A DNA stretch of 64,000 nt, from NCBI RefSeq assembly GCF_000023285.1, contig NC_013162.1, forward strand, positions 310,001 through 374,000, read 5' to 3'. The notes under the pieces were generated by a model, which was not told the DNA's origin, ran no database searches, and saw only the letters and a program-made list of their open reading frames with translations. Source of the stretch: Capnocytophaga ochracea DSM 7271 (GTDB lineage Bacteria; Bacteroidota; Bacteroidia; Flavobacteriales; Flavobacteriaceae). This document shows positions 45,505-55,617 of the stretch, in pieces. A program made the translations under genes and the position numbers. Within the stretch, counting starts at the first letter, position 1; the number at the start of each line of letters is the position of its first letter.

Positions 45505-45512
45505 TACCTTTG
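45505..45512 (+). promoter_or_regulatory. -7 box of carA
   Basis: TACCTTTG 25 bases before the ATG at 45537; no TTG at the usual distance. Confidence 0.5.
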
Positions 45513-45536
45513 CAGTCGATTTAAGGAAATAGCACA

Positions 45537-46637
45537 ATGAAGTATCAACAAAAGAAAAAAGCGGTATTACTCCTTGCTGATGGCACTGCCTTTTATGGTA
45601 AAAGCGTTGGCTATGAAGGTACTGCTTTTGGTGAAGTGTGTTTCAATACGGGTATGACGGGCTATCAGGAAATATTTACTGACCCTTCGTACTTTGGTCA
45701 GATTATGGTGATGACCAATGCTCATATCGGCAATTACGGTATCTGTGAAGACGACAACGAATCGAATGGTATGAAAATTGCAGGGCTGGTATGTAGAAAT
45801 TTTAGTTATGATGCCTCCCGTGCTGTTGCCGAGGAAACCTTGAAAGACTTTTTAGACCGTAACCACTTGGTAGCCATTTGTGAAGTAGATACTCGCGCTT
45901 TGGTGAGTTATATTCGTGACAATGGCTCGATGAACGCTGTTATTTCCACAGAAACTGACGATTTAGCACTGCTCAAAGCTCGCTTAAATGAGATTCCTAA
46001 TATGAAAGGTTTAGAATTGGCATCGAAAGTGTCGGTTACTGAACCTTATTTTTTTGGCAATCCAGAAGCGAAGTACAAAGTAGCAGCACTCGATTTCGGC
46101 ATCAAGAAAAATATCTTGCGCAACTTAGCAGCCCGTGATATGTACATCAAAGTATTTCCGTACAACACGCCTTTGGCTGAGCTCAAAGCGTGGAACCCCA
46201 ATGGCTATTTCTTGTCTAATGGACCTGGCGATCCCGAACCGCTTACCGAGGTCATTGCTCAAGTAAAACAAATGATTGATGAGGATTTACCTATCTTTGG
46301 CATTTGCTTAGGACATCAAATTATTGCATTAGCCAATGGCATTAGTACTTATAAAATGCACAACGGTCACCGCGGTATCAACCACCCTGTGAAGAATTTG
46401 CTTACAGGTAAGGACGAGATTACCTCTCAGAATCACGGGTTTGCTGTGAATAGAGCAGAGGCAGAAGCTAACCCTAATGTGGAGATCACGCATACCCACC
46501 TAAACGACAATACTGTGATGGGTTTACGAGTGAAAGGCAAGAAATGTTTCAGTGTGCAGTATCACCCCGAAGCCGCTCCTGGTCCTAATGATGCGACGTA
46601 TTTGTTTGACCAATTTGTGGAGCAATTGAGGAATTAG
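45537..46637 (+). CDS. carA: Carbamoyl-phosphate synthase small (glutaminase) subunit
   Basis: 366 residues. The N-terminal CPSase domain (LLLADGTAFYGKSVGYEGTA, EVCFNTGMTGYQEIFTDPSY) is followed by a class I amidotransferase domain with nucleophile Cys in PIFGICLGHQIIALA and the His/Glu pair in SVQYHPEAAPGPND. It supplies ammonia from glutamine to CarB for arginine and pyrimidine synthesis. carB is not adjacent, which is common in Flavobacteriia. The neighbourhood carA then enolase is one I recall from other Flavobacteriia. The gene begins about 125 bases after the end of the 11-bp array. Confidence 0.97.
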   Translation: MKYQQKKKAVLLLADGTAFYGKSVGYEGTAFGEVCFNTGMTGYQEIFTDPSYFGQIMVMTNAHIGNYGICEDDNESNGMKIAGLVCRNFSYDASRAVAEETLKDFLDRNHLVAICEVDTRALVSYIRDNGSMNAVISTETDDLALLKARLNEIPNMKGLELASKVSVTEPYFFGNPEAKYKVAALDFGIKKNILRNLAARDMYIKVFPYNTPLAELKAWNPNGYFLSNGPGDPEPLTEVIAQVKQMIDEDLPIFGICLGHQIIALANGISTYKMHNGHRGINHPVKNLLTGKDEITSQNHGFAVNRAEAEANPNVEITHTHLNDNTVMGLRVKGKKCFSVQYHPEAAPGPNDATYLFDQFVEQLRN

Positions 46638-46660
46638 AAAATGTGAAAATTAGAAAATTA

Positions 46661-46681
46661 CCCCCGAACCCCCGAAGAGGG
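46661..46681. repeat. Short C-rich intergenic repeat
   Basis: cccccgaacccccgaagag after carA; of the same general type as the longer blocks at 11226 and 22987. Confidence 0.45.
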
Positions 46682-46753
46682 ACAAGCCGTGAAAAGGATA
46701 AGAAGAGTATAAAATATAGGCTAAAAACTAAGGACTAAACACTAACAATTAAT

Positions 46754-47224
46754 ATGAAAGAATTACTTACACCCGAAGCATTGCTCACTAACCTAAAAGA
46801 TGTACGTGGTCTCACCCGCAAGGTGATTGAGGCTTTTCCTGAGAAAGACCTCTTTGAGTTCAACATTGCAAACTTGCGTCCGTTTTCAGGAATGGTAGAA
46901 GAGTTTTTGAGAGTTATGGACTATCTTTTTAAAGAAAGATTTCAGGAGCAACACACGCTTTTCTTGGAAGGAGCCTTTCCTACTACCAAAGCGGAAGTAT
47001 TGGCTTTATGGGACAGAGCTACTGAAATTCTCGACCGTGAATGGCAAAAAGTAGGTGATTATACCCAACCGTTTACTATTTATCAAATGACTTTCAGCTT
47101 TGCCCAATGGATATTATACTTCATTGAAAACGAGAGTCACCACCGCGGACAAGGGTATACCTACCTCCGCGCTTTGGGCATCGAACCGCCTTTCTTTTGG
47201 GGAAGAGAAAGCTTTAACAATTGA
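46754..47224 (+). CDS. DinB-like family protein
   Basis: 156 residues, an all-helical four-helix-bundle pattern. Landmarks are NLRPFSGMVEEFLRVMDYLF near the N-terminus and FIENESHHRGQGYTYLRALG near the C-terminus, where the His-His-x-x-Gln corresponds to the family's metal-binding HxxxH-type site. IEPPFFWGR ends the protein. DinB-like enzymes are metal-dependent thiol transferases or of unknown role. An isolated gene between carA and eno; repeated ttgacaa words precede eno. Confidence 0.82.
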   Translation: MKELLTPEALLTNLKDVRGLTRKVIEAFPEKDLFEFNIANLRPFSGMVEEFLRVMDYLFKERFQEQHTLFLEGAFPTTKAEVLALWDRATEILDREWQKVGDYTQPFTIYQMTFSFAQWILYFIENESHHRGQGYTYLRALGIEPPFFWGRESFNN

Positions 47225-47302
47225 TAATTGACAATTGACAATTAGCATTATAAAGTCAGATAAGTCCGATATCCCTAACCCCTAAACAAAGTAAATAATT
47301 AA

Positions 47303-48607
<1,305 letters not shown>

Positions 48608-48623
48608 TGTTTTAATATGATTA

Positions 48624-48660
48624 GGGTGTTCGAGGGCACTCCTCGAACACCCATTTTTTT
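48624..48660 (+). terminator. Intrinsic terminator of eno
   Basis: Stem gggtgttcgagg/cctcgaacaccc (12 pairs), loop gcact, then a T-run. It shows that the open frame reaching back to 48617 is not part of the next gene. Confidence 0.95.
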
Positions 48661-48679
48661 ACCCTTAAAAGAAGTAAGT

Positions 48680-49438
48680 ATGATGAAGAAGATATTATGG
48701 TTTTGTATGTTTTTATGTGTGACGACACTTGTAGCTCAGGAAACAGTGTTGCACGGACATATTTACAGTGTGCAAAACAATAAACCAATGCCTAATGTAC
48801 ACATCTTGAACCTCAATAAAGTAAGAGGTACCACTACCAATGACAAAGGTGATTTTAGTATCAGAGTAAGTGCTAACGACACGCTATACATTTCTTTTTT
48901 AGGGTATAAATCTACCAAGATACGCATAACAAACGATATGATAAAATATCAAGGGTTGAAAATAGGAATGACAGAGCTTGCTTATACTTTACAAGAAGTG
49001 GTTGTAACTCCTTATAAACTCACAGGTTATTTGGATATTGACGCTAAAAATGCACCTATCAATGACAATACGCGTTATAGCATTTCGGGGTTAGATATAG
49101 GTTATGAAAGTAGAGCTAGTGCAAGTGCTGTGGGTAGAGTGCTAAGCGCTGTAATGAACCCTGCCGACTTGCTGAGTCGCTCGTTTGGTGCCAAAGGGAA
49201 AGAAATGCGCAAACTGAGAGAGATGCGCAAAGACAACGAATTGAGCGATGCTCTTTCCACCCGTTACGACCGCGAAACCCTATTAGAACTTTTGCAAGTA
49301 GACCGTAGTGAATTAGAAGATATCATTCGCTCTTGCAACTATTCTAACGATTTTATAATGACGGCAAACGACCTGCAAGTGCTTGAAGCCATCAGTCAGT
49401 GTTACGAAGAATATAGGGTTTTGCACAAGAAAAAATAA
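48680..49438 (+). CDS. Exported CarboxypepD_reg-like domain protein
   Basis: 252 residues from the ATG at 48680 (48683 also possible), giving signal peptide MMKKILWFCMFLCVTTLVAQ. Residues about 22-100 form the beta-sandwich regulatory-like domain seen at the N-terminus of SusC proteins (VLHGHIYSVQNNKPMPNVHI, GTTTNDKGDFSIRVSANDTL, YISFLGYKSTKIRI), here ending in LQEVVVTPYKLTG with no barrel after it. The C-terminal part is helical and charged (GKEMRKLREMRKDNELSDAL). Stand-alone proteins of this type occur throughout Bacteroidota; function unknown. Confidence 0.85.
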   Translation: MMKKILWFCMFLCVTTLVAQETVLHGHIYSVQNNKPMPNVHILNLNKVRGTTTNDKGDFSIRVSANDTLYISFLGYKSTKIRITNDMIKYQGLKIGMTELAYTLQEVVVTPYKLTGYLDIDAKNAPINDNTRYSISGLDIGYESRASASAVGRVLSAVMNPADLLSRSFGAKGKEMRKLREMRKDNELSDALSTRYDRETLLELLQVDRSELEDIIRSCNYSNDFIMTANDLQVLEAISQCYEEYRVLHKKK

Positions 49439-49445
49439 AAAATAT

Positions 49446-49476
49446 TTTGTCATTCCAAAAAATTGACGTACTTTTG
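49446..49476 (+). promoter_or_regulatory. Promoter of rpmH
   Basis: TTG (49447-49449), 19-base spacer, TACTTTTG (49469-49476), leaving a leader of about 60 bases before the ATG at 49543. Confidence 0.7.
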
Positions 49477-49542
49477 CCCCGCTATTGATAAAATAGAGAG
49501 ATAAAGTATCATTTTTAATAAGATTTTAAAGATTAACAAGCA

Positions 49543-49701
49543 ATGAAAAGAACATTTCAACCTTCAAAGAGAAAAAGAAGAAATAAACACGGATTCAGAG
49601 AACGTATGGCAACTGCCAATGGTAGAAAAGTGTTAGCACGCCGTCGCGCTAAAGGACGCAAAAAACTTACTGTATCCTCTGAGCCAAGACATAAAAAATA
49701 A
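49543..49701 (+). CDS. rpmH: 50S ribosomal protein L34
   Basis: 52 residues, very basic: [40 protein letters not shown], then [12 protein letters not shown]. The first 45 residues are the invariant L34 signature (KRTFQPS, HGFRxRM, GRxVLxxRRxKGRKxL). Structural protein of the large ribosomal subunit. Own promoter upstream. No dnaA, rnpA or yidC is adjacent, as is usual outside Proteobacteria and Firmicutes. Confidence 0.97.
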   Translation: MKRTFQPSKRKRRNKHGFRERMATANGRKVLARRRAKGRKKLTVSSEPRHKK

Positions 49702-49726
49702 CAATTTTAATTGTTTAAAGATTAGT

Positions 49727-49764
49727 GGTTAATGATTAATGACTTGTGAAATTAATCATTAACC
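49727..49764. repeat. AT-rich inverted repeat after rpmH
   Basis: Perfect 14-base arms (ggttaatgattaat/attaatcattaacc) around a 10-base loop. There is no T-run, so it is a weak terminator candidate. The word ttagtggttaatg recurs after metK (42144) and related words occur at 44805 and 61682. Confidence 0.7.
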
Positions 49765-49781
49765 ATTAATCATTTATCATT

Positions 49782-50543
49782 ATGAAGATTACTTTCCTCG
49801 GTACAGGTACTTCACAAGGGATTCCCGTAATAGCAAGCAACCACCCTGTGGGGAAAAGTACCAACCCCAAAGATAAACGGTTGCGCACTTCGGCACTTAT
49901 CAGTTGGGAAGACACCAATATTGCAATAGATTGCAGCCCTGATTTTAGACAGCAAATGCTCACCAACGATGTACAGCATTTGGGGGCTATACTGTTCACT
50001 CACGAGCACGCCGATCATACCGCCGGAATGGACGACATACGCCCTTTTGTACGCTTGCAAGGCGATATGCCTATCTACGGACTAAAAAGAGTAATCGATG
50101 AGCTGAGAGTGCGTTTTGGTTATATCTTTGCCACTGAAAACCGATATGAAGGAGCTCCCTCGGTAATACCTCACGAGATAGACGAAGCGCCTTTTACTTT
50201 GTATGGTAAAACAGTTGAACCTATACACATAATGCACGGCAATTTGCCTATCGTAGGCTATCGGATAGAAGACTTGGGTTATATTACCGATGCCAAATAT
50301 ATAGACAAGAGCGAAAGAGAAAAACTACGAGATTTAGATGTTTTAGTATTGAATTGCCTAAGAGATGATGTGCACCCTACACACCTCAATTTAGCGGAAG
50401 CTTTGGAAATTATAGGAGATGTACAACCTAAGCGCACCTATCTCACACACGTGAGCCAAACCTTTGGTTTTCACGATGAGATACAAAAAAGATTGCCTAA
50501 AAACGTATTTTTGGCATATGATAACTTAGTAATAGAATGTTAA
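49782..50543 (+). CDS. MBL-fold metallo-hydrolase (PhnP-like)
   Basis: 253 residues. Beta-lactamase-fold metal site: FLGTGTSQGIPVIA at the start, ILFTHEHADHTAGMDDIRPF (HxHxDH), later MHGNLPIVGYRIED, ITDAKYID (bridging Asp) and YLTHVSQTFGFHDEI. The TSQGIP opening and lack of signal place it with the PhnP/YcbJ-like phosphodiesterases that cleave cyclic or nucleotide phosphodiesters in the cytoplasm. Exact substrate unknown. It follows rpmH after an inverted repeat. Confidence 0.88.
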   Translation: MKITFLGTGTSQGIPVIASNHPVGKSTNPKDKRLRTSALISWEDTNIAIDCSPDFRQQMLTNDVQHLGAILFTHEHADHTAGMDDIRPFVRLQGDMPIYGLKRVIDELRVRFGYIFATENRYEGAPSVIPHEIDEAPFTLYGKTVEPIHIMHGNLPIVGYRIEDLGYITDAKYIDKSEREKLRDLDVLVLNCLRDDVHPTHLNLAEALEIIGDVQPKRTYLTHVSQTFGFHDEIQKRLPKNVFLAYDNLVIEC

Positions 50544-50581
50544 TATTTAGTTAATTATTAGGTGGGCGAGAAAAAAAAGTT

Positions 50582-50589
50582 TATTTTTG
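50582..50589 (+). promoter_or_regulatory. -7 box of the lipocalin-like gene
   Basis: TATTTTTG 25 bases before the ATG at 50615. No convincing -33. Confidence 0.5.
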
Positions 50590-50614
50590 CCCTCGTAATC
50601 AAAAACAATTAAAG

Positions 50615-51109
50615 ATGAAAAAAATTGCACTTTTACTTGTAATGGCAGTATTGGTAATGGCTTGTAAGAGTTCTTCAGGCTCAATGACTGCAAAACCCAA
50701 AGAAACAAATATAGCTAATAAAGCTATTAAAGGTGAATGGACATTACAATCCATCACATATAGTGAAAAAGGTAAATATGAAGTTACCTTGTTAAACGAT
50801 ACTTCCAAAGAATGCTTTGAAGGCAGTACTTGGAAATTCGTTCCAAATAACAATCGCGGACACTATACTATCAACGCGAGTGGTTGTTCAACAGGACAAA
50901 GAAACTTCATTTTTATTGTACAAGAAGTAGATAAATCAACAGGATACTATGATTTTCTATTGAAACCTACTAATGAAAAATATGTTTCAGAAACTAGACA
51001 AGGTATTCGTTTGCACTTGGCAAGTATTTCTGACAACTCAATGGTGTGGGAACAAACCGTGAGAGTAGATGGCAAACCTTTTGTTATCTCAATGAATTTT
51101 GTAAAATAA
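50615..51109 (+). CDS. Lipocalin-like lipoprotein
   Basis: 164 residues with lipoprotein signal MKKIALLLVMAVLVMAC. The mature part has the opening KGEWTLQSITYSEKGKYEV and FEGSTWKFVPNNNRGHYTIN typical of Bacteroidota lipocalin-like (DUF4923/lipocalin_4-type) proteins, and a later strand SMVWEQTVRVDGKPFVISMN. Expected as an outer-membrane or periplasmic lipoprotein binding a small hydrophobic ligand. It is followed after 23 bases by the OmpA-like lipoprotein gene and probably shares its transcript. Confidence 0.82.
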   Translation: MKKIALLLVMAVLVMACKSSSGSMTAKPKETNIANKAIKGEWTLQSITYSEKGKYEVTLLNDTSKECFEGSTWKFVPNNNRGHYTINASGCSTGQRNFIFIVQEVDKSTGYYDFLLKPTNEKYVSETRQGIRLHLASISDNSMVWEQTVRVDGKPFVISMNFVK

Positions 51110-51132
51110 TTAAAGATTAATACAAACAGAAG

Positions 51133-51825
51133 ATGAAAAAAATCGTAGTTTTAGCCTTATCGGCAGCTGTATTGCTTACCGGTTGCGAGGCATACAACAA
51201 CTCTAACAAAGCACAACGCGGAGCTGTAATTGGTGCTGCTGGTGGAGCTTTATTAGGAGCTATTTTAGGGAACAACGTAGGTAACGGACAAAACAGCGAG
51301 CTCGGTGCTGTACTCGGTACAGTAGTAGGAGGTGCTGCAGGAGCTGTTATCGGTAACCAAATGGATAAACAAGCTAAAAAAATAGAAGAAGAAATCCCAG
51401 GTGCCGATGTTAAACGTGTAGACGATGGTATCGTGGTTACTTTCGACGAAAATAACGGAGGTGTATACTTTGATACTAATAAGTATAACATCAACAACAA
51501 ATCAAGACAAACACTTGATAAACTATCTGCTATTCTTAAAGAATATCCTGATACTAATGTGATAGTAGCTGGCCACACTGATAATGTAGGTAAAGATGAG
51601 TACAACTTAGGTCTTTCACAACGCCGTGCACAAGCCGTTACTAACTATTTTAAAAGTAAAGGTTTAGTAGGTAGCCGTTTTACTACCAAATGGTATGGCG
51701 AAAGAAACCCTGTAGCAAGTAACGAAACTGCTGATGGACGAGCTAAAAACCGCCGTGTGAATGTAGTAATCGTTCCTAATGAAAAGATGAAAGCAGACGC
51801 TAAAAAACAGGCTGGAAACAAATAA
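51133..51825 (+). CDS. OmpA-family lipoprotein with glycine-zipper segment
   Basis: 230 residues. Lipoprotein signal (KKIVVLALSAAVLLTGC), a glycine-zipper region (GAVIGAAGGALLGAILGNNV and GAVLGTVVGGAAGAVIGN), then an OmpA C-terminal domain with the peptidoglycan-binding landmarks FDTNKYNINNKSRQTLDKL, VIVAGHTDNVG and LSQRRAQAVTNYFKSKG, NRRVNVVIV. It resembles YiaD-type proteins that tether the outer membrane to peptidoglycan. A strong terminator follows. Confidence 0.93.
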   Translation: MKKIVVLALSAAVLLTGCEAYNNSNKAQRGAVIGAAGGALLGAILGNNVGNGQNSELGAVLGTVVGGAAGAVIGNQMDKQAKKIEEEIPGADVKRVDDGIVVTFDENNGGVYFDTNKYNINNKSRQTLDKLSAILKEYPDTNVIVAGHTDNVGKDEYNLGLSQRRAQAVTNYFKSKGLVGSRFTTKWYGERNPVASNETADGRAKNRRVNVVIVPNEKMKADAKKQAGNK

Positions 51826-51850
51826 AAATAGTTTGATACTTGACTATACA

Positions 51851-51890
51851 AATGAGTGTTGAGAAGAACTTCTCAACACTCATTATTTTT
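51851..51890. terminator. Terminator after the OmpA-like lipoprotein
   Basis: Near-perfect stem aatgagtgttgagaag/cttctcaacactcatt with a two-base loop, followed by a T-rich tract. Confidence 0.92.
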
Positions 51891-51997
51891 TATTAAATAT
51901 CTAAAACAACAGATAAAAAAGAACGTTAGAAATATAACAATATCACTTCCAAATGACATTTTTTAATCTTCACTTTTCTCTTTTCACTAAAATACAC

Positions 51998-52005
51998 TAC
52001 CTTTG
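51998..52005 (+). promoter_or_regulatory. -7 box of the aspartate kinase gene
   Basis: TACCTTTG, leaving a leader of about 85 bases before the ATG at 52098; the leader contains a small tctgc/gcaga hairpin but no clear attenuator. Confidence 0.5.
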
Positions 52006-52097
52006 CACTGTTAATCTCGGTATTTTGGGTATTTAGGTTTATTACTTACCTCTTACCATACTCTGCTGTCGCAGACTTTACCTCATATCTAAAAGAA

Positions 52098-53348
52098 ATG
52101 CAGATATTTAAATTTGGAGGCGCCTCAGTAAAAGATGCTGCAGGTGTGCGCAATGTAGCTAAAATATTAGAAACGGTAGGCTATGCTAATACGCTCATCG
52201 TCATTTCAGCAATGGGAAAAACCACTAATGCTTTAGAAATAGTGGTAAATAGCTATTTTAAAGAACAAGAAAAACTTTCGGAAAGCGTTCAGCTGATAAA
52301 AGACTTTCATTACCATATCATTCGCGAACTATTTACAGATGAAAATCACCCTGTGTATTGGAAAGTAGATGGCTTGTTTGCAGAGCTCACTTCGTTTTTA
52401 GAACGCAACAAATCGCCGAAACACAGTTTTGTATATGACCAAGTGATTGGCTTTGGTGAACTCATTTCTACTACTATTATCAGTCAATATCTGAATGACA
52501 ATGGTATTAAAAACACGTGGATAGATGTCCGTAATCTCGTAAAAACAGATAGTAATTACCGTGATGCCTCTATCGACTGGGAAGAAACACAAAGTAACAT
52601 TCGCACGCATATTAACAAATCATTGCTAAACATCACTCAAGGTTTCTTAGGAAGCGATGCAAATTTCTTCACTACTACCTTAGGGCGTGAAGGTTCAGAC
52701 TATACAGCGGCTATTTTTGCCTATTGTTTAAACGCTGAAAGTGTAACGATATGGAAGGATGTTCCTGGTGTTCTCAATGCCGACCCTCGATATTTTCAGC
52801 ATACAGAGCTCTTGCATAAAATCCCTTATAAGGAAGCTATAGAACTCGCTTTTTATGGCGCTTCAGTAATACACCCAAAAACTCTACAACCACTCCAACA
52901 AAAGGAAATCCCTCTTTATGTACGTTCGTTTTTGAATCCTACTGCTGAAGGAAGCGCTGTGTGTAATGTAGCTGAATTATTTCCAAAGGTACCTTGCTTT
53001 ATCCTCAAGAAAGAACAAATACTGCTTTCTCTCTCTTCACTTGACTTTTCATTTATAATGGAAGAGGGTATTAGCTATATCTTCAAGAATTTGCATAAGA
53101 CTAAGATGAAAGTAAGTGTGATACAGAACTCGGCTATTAGTTTTTCAGTATGTGTAGACAACAAATTCGATACCTTAACTGAACTTTTAGAAAAGTTGGA
53201 AGAACGCTTTAAGGTATCGGTAACTGAGAGCGTAACACTTTATACCATTCGTCACGCTACGGAAGAGGCTATTAAAGAAGTGGAAATGAACAAAGAAGTG
53301 CTGCTTAAACAAGTGGCTTCAGATACGGTTCAGATAATAGTGAAATAA
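52098..53348 (+). CDS. Aspartate kinase (monofunctional)
   Basis: 416 residues. Amino-acid kinase domain: FKFGGASVKDAAGVRNVAKI, VISAMGKTTNALEIVV, FLGSDANFFTTTLGREGSDY, and VTIWKDVPGVLNADPRYF. The end (from about 300) has ACT-like segments (YIFKNLHKTKMKVSVIQNSA). It phosphorylates aspartate at the head of the lysine, threonine, methionine and diaminopimelate pathways. It is distinct from the bifunctional kinase-homoserine dehydrogenase also expected in this group; the compact ACT region suggests different or absent feedback. Single-gene unit with terminator. Confidence 0.93.
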   Translation: MQIFKFGGASVKDAAGVRNVAKILETVGYANTLIVISAMGKTTNALEIVVNSYFKEQEKLSESVQLIKDFHYHIIRELFTDENHPVYWKVDGLFAELTSFLERNKSPKHSFVYDQVIGFGELISTTIISQYLNDNGIKNTWIDVRNLVKTDSNYRDASIDWEETQSNIRTHINKSLLNITQGFLGSDANFFTTTLGREGSDYTAAIFAYCLNAESVTIWKDVPGVLNADPRYFQHTELLHKIPYKEAIELAFYGASVIHPKTLQPLQQKEIPLYVRSFLNPTAEGSAVCNVAELFPKVPCFILKKEQILLSLSSLDFSFIMEEGISYIFKNLHKTKMKVSVIQNSAISFSVCVDNKFDTLTELLEKLEERFKVSVTESVTLYTIRHATEEAIKEVEMNKEVLLKQVASDTVQIIVK

Positions 53349-53406
53349 ATCTATCTTCTTATTATCCGTTATTGTTTAAGCAACAATCAAGCAAAGCATA
53401 CAATAA

Positions 53407-53440
53407 AAAAGGGACTGATGATATATCAGTCCCTTTATAT
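53407..53440. terminator. Bidirectional terminator between aspartate kinase and hisS
   Basis: Stem aaagggactgat/atcagtcccttt with a short loop, A-run on the left, T-rich on the right, between convergent genes. Confidence 0.92.
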
Positions 53441-53457
53441 ATATTCTATGATTCATA

Positions 53458-54834
53458 TTATTGAAATAATGCTTCATTTACTTCATTAAAATTATATTCT
53501 TTTTGAGTGCCTTTAAGCATATCTTTCAATACAAAAGTATTTTTGGTAAGCTCGCTTTCCCCAATCATCACTACAAACGGAATGCTTCGCTTATTAGCAT
53601 ATTCCATTTGCTTTTTAATCTTAGCTACATCGGGGTAGAGTTCTGCTCTTTTTCCGAGTTTACGCAACTCTTTCAATAGTTTCATACTCTGTAAAGCTTC
53701 GTTATTGCCAAAATTTATACAAAGCACTTCTATGCTATTGCTCAGTGATTCAGGAAAAAGATTCAATTCTTCCATCACCAATCCTATGCGGTCTAAACCA
53801 AACGAGATACCTATACCACTTATCCCCTTCAATCCGAAGATGCTCGTAAGGTCGTCATAACGTCCTCCTCCACCAATAGAACCCATTTGCACTCCCGCTG
53901 GAGCAGCAACCTCAAAAATAGCTCCTGTGTAATAATTCAGTCCACGTGCGAGAGTGACATCGAGGTCTAAAATAGCTGTTTGTAAGGTAAGTTGCTCTAT
54001 TTTTTGTGCTATAAACTCCACCTCTTCAATACCTTTCAACCCCGTTTCAGAAGTTTTTAGTATCTCTTTCAGAGCAGTGAGCTTTTCAGCAAGAGCTCCT
54101 TTAAGTGCAAAGATAGGTTGTAACTTGCTAATAGCTTCGTGGCTGATACCTCTTTCTATCATTTCTTTGATAACACCCTCTTCGCCTATCTTATCGAGCT
54201 TATCGAGAGCTACGGTAAAGTCGATGAGTTTATCACTCTCCCCTATCACTTCGGCAAAACCGCTGAGAATTTTGCGGTTGTTAATCTTAATAGTCACCCC
54301 TTTAAGATTGAGCGCTGTGAACACGGTGTCGTAGAGCTGTACGAACTCCACTTCCTGCCACAAGCTGGTACTGCCTACCACATCGGCATCGCATTGGTAA
54401 AACTCCCTGAAACGTCCTTTTTGCGGACGGTCGGCGCGCCATACAGGCTGAATTTGATAACGTTTAAAGGGGAAAATCAGTTCATTTTGGTGTTGTACTA
54501 CATAGCGTGCAAAAGGAACTGTAAGGTCATAACGGAGTGCTTTTTCTGATATTTGGGGAGTGAGCTTCTGAGTATTCTTAGTTTCCCAATCGTCTTGTTT
54601 AACTCCTTGTGTAAAATCACCTGAATTGAGTATCTTGAAGATAAGACGGTCGCCTTCTTCGCCATATTTACCCATCAATGTATCGTAATTTTCAAAGCTG
54701 GGCGTTTCGATAGGCTGAAATCCAAAAGCGTTAAAAGTATTTTTAATAGTGTTAATAATAAAGTTGCGTTTGGCCACATCGGCTGGTGAAAAGTCACGAG
54801 TGCCTTTAGGTATGCTTGGTTTTTGTATTGCCAT
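53458..54834 (-). CDS. hisS: Histidyl-tRNA synthetase
   Basis: 458 residues. Class II motifs: [19 protein letters not shown], motif 1/2 region [12 protein letters not shown] and [20 protein letters not shown], histidine-specific [14 protein letters not shown], motif 3 [20 protein letters not shown], and a C-terminal anticodon-binding domain ([12 protein letters not shown]). It charges tRNA-His. Third gene of the ROK-mazG-hisS unit, six bases after mazG. Confidence 0.97.
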   Translation of the reverse strand: MAIQKPSIPKGTRDFSPADVAKRNFIINTIKNTFNAFGFQPIETPSFENYDTLMGKYGEEGDRLIFKILNSGDFTQGVKQDDWETKNTQKLTPQISEKALRYDLTVPFARYVVQHQNELIFPFKRYQIQPVWRADRPQKGRFREFYQCDADVVGSTSLWQEVEFVQLYDTVFTALNLKGVTIKINNRKILSGFAEVIGESDKLIDFTVALDKLDKIGEEGVIKEMIERGISHEAISKLQPIFALKGALAEKLTALKEILKTSETGLKGIEEVEFIAQKIEQLTLQTAILDLDVTLARGLNYYTGAIFEVAAPAGVQMGSIGGGGRYDDLTSIFGLKGISGIGISFGLDRIGLVMEELNLFPESLSNSIEVLCINFGNNEALQSMKLLKELRKLGKRAELYPDVAKIKKQMEYANKRSIPFVVMIGESELTKNTFVLKDMLKGTQKEYNFNEVNEALFQ

Positions 54835-54840
54835 TGTTTT

Positions 54841-55617
54841 TTATTGTTTTACTATTTTCTTAGCTTCTTGCCAATAAGTTTCCATTTCTTGTAAAATCAT
54901 ATCTTTGAGTGATTTTCCCTTCTCATTGGCTCGTTGTTCCAAGTATTGAAACCGAGTTATAAACTTACGATTAGTGCGCTCTAAGGCATCTTCAGGATTT
55001 ACTTTCAAAAATCGGGCATAGTTAATAAGACTAAAAAGAACATCGCCAAACTCACTCTCAATATTTGTCTGTTTTTGCGCTTTTACTTCGGCGTGTAGCT
55101 CATCTATTTCTTCTTTTATCTTCGCAAAAACATCGTCTATATTATCCCAATCGAAGCCTACACCTGCCACTTTGTCTTGTATACGAGTAGCTTTTACTAA
55201 TGCAGGCAAACTTTTAGGCACACCTCCCAGTACGCTCTTGTTACCTTCTTTGAGTTTTATTTTTTCCCAATTGCGCTTTACATCGTCTTCGTTGTCTACT
55301 TTCACATCTCCATAGATATGCGGATGCCGTTCAATGAGTTTTTCACACACACCATTTGCCACATCAGCAATATTAAAATCACCCGTTTCACTACCTATTT
55401 TGGCATAGAAAACGATATGAAGTAACAAATCACCGAGTTCCTTCTTCACTTCTTGCAGATTGCCACTGAGGATAGCATCGCCCAATTCATAAGTTTCCTC
55501 AATAGTGAGATGGCGCAACGATTGTATTGTTTGTTTCTTATCCCACGGACATTTCGCACGCAGGTCGTCCATTATATCGAGGAGTCTCCCAAAAGCCTGA
55601 AGTTGTTGCTCTCTCAT
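54841..55617 (-). CDS. mazG: Nucleoside triphosphate pyrophosphohydrolase MazG
   Basis: 258 residues, the tandem-domain length. N-terminal catalytic MazG domain (DLRAKCPWDKKQTIQSLRHL, IEETYELGDAI, KKELGDLLLHIVFYAKIG) has the EExxE...ExxD metal-binding pattern; a second, degenerate MazG domain follows (EFGDVLFSLINYARFL). It hydrolyses NTPs, removing non-canonical nucleotides or lowering (p)ppGpp precursors. It overlaps the upstream ROK gene by four bases, so it is translationally coupled. No mazEF toxin pair is nearby. Confidence 0.95.
   Translation of the reverse strand: MREQQLQAFGRLLDIMDDLRAKCPWDKKQTIQSLRHLTIEETYELGDAILSGNLQEVKKELGDLLLHIVFYAKIGSETGDFNIADVANGVCEKLIERHPHIYGDVKVDNEDDVKRNWEKIKLKEGNKSVLGGVPKSLPALVKATRIQDKVAGVGFDWDNIDDVFAKIKEEIDELHAEVKAQKQTNIESEFGDVLFSLINYARFLKVNPEDALERTNRKFITRFQYLEQRANEKGKSLKDMILQEMETYWQEAKKIVKQ

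Noticed and set aside
48617-48679. Longer N-terminus for the CarboxypepD_reg-like protein
   Set aside because: The extension covers the eno terminator hairpin and would bury the signal peptide.
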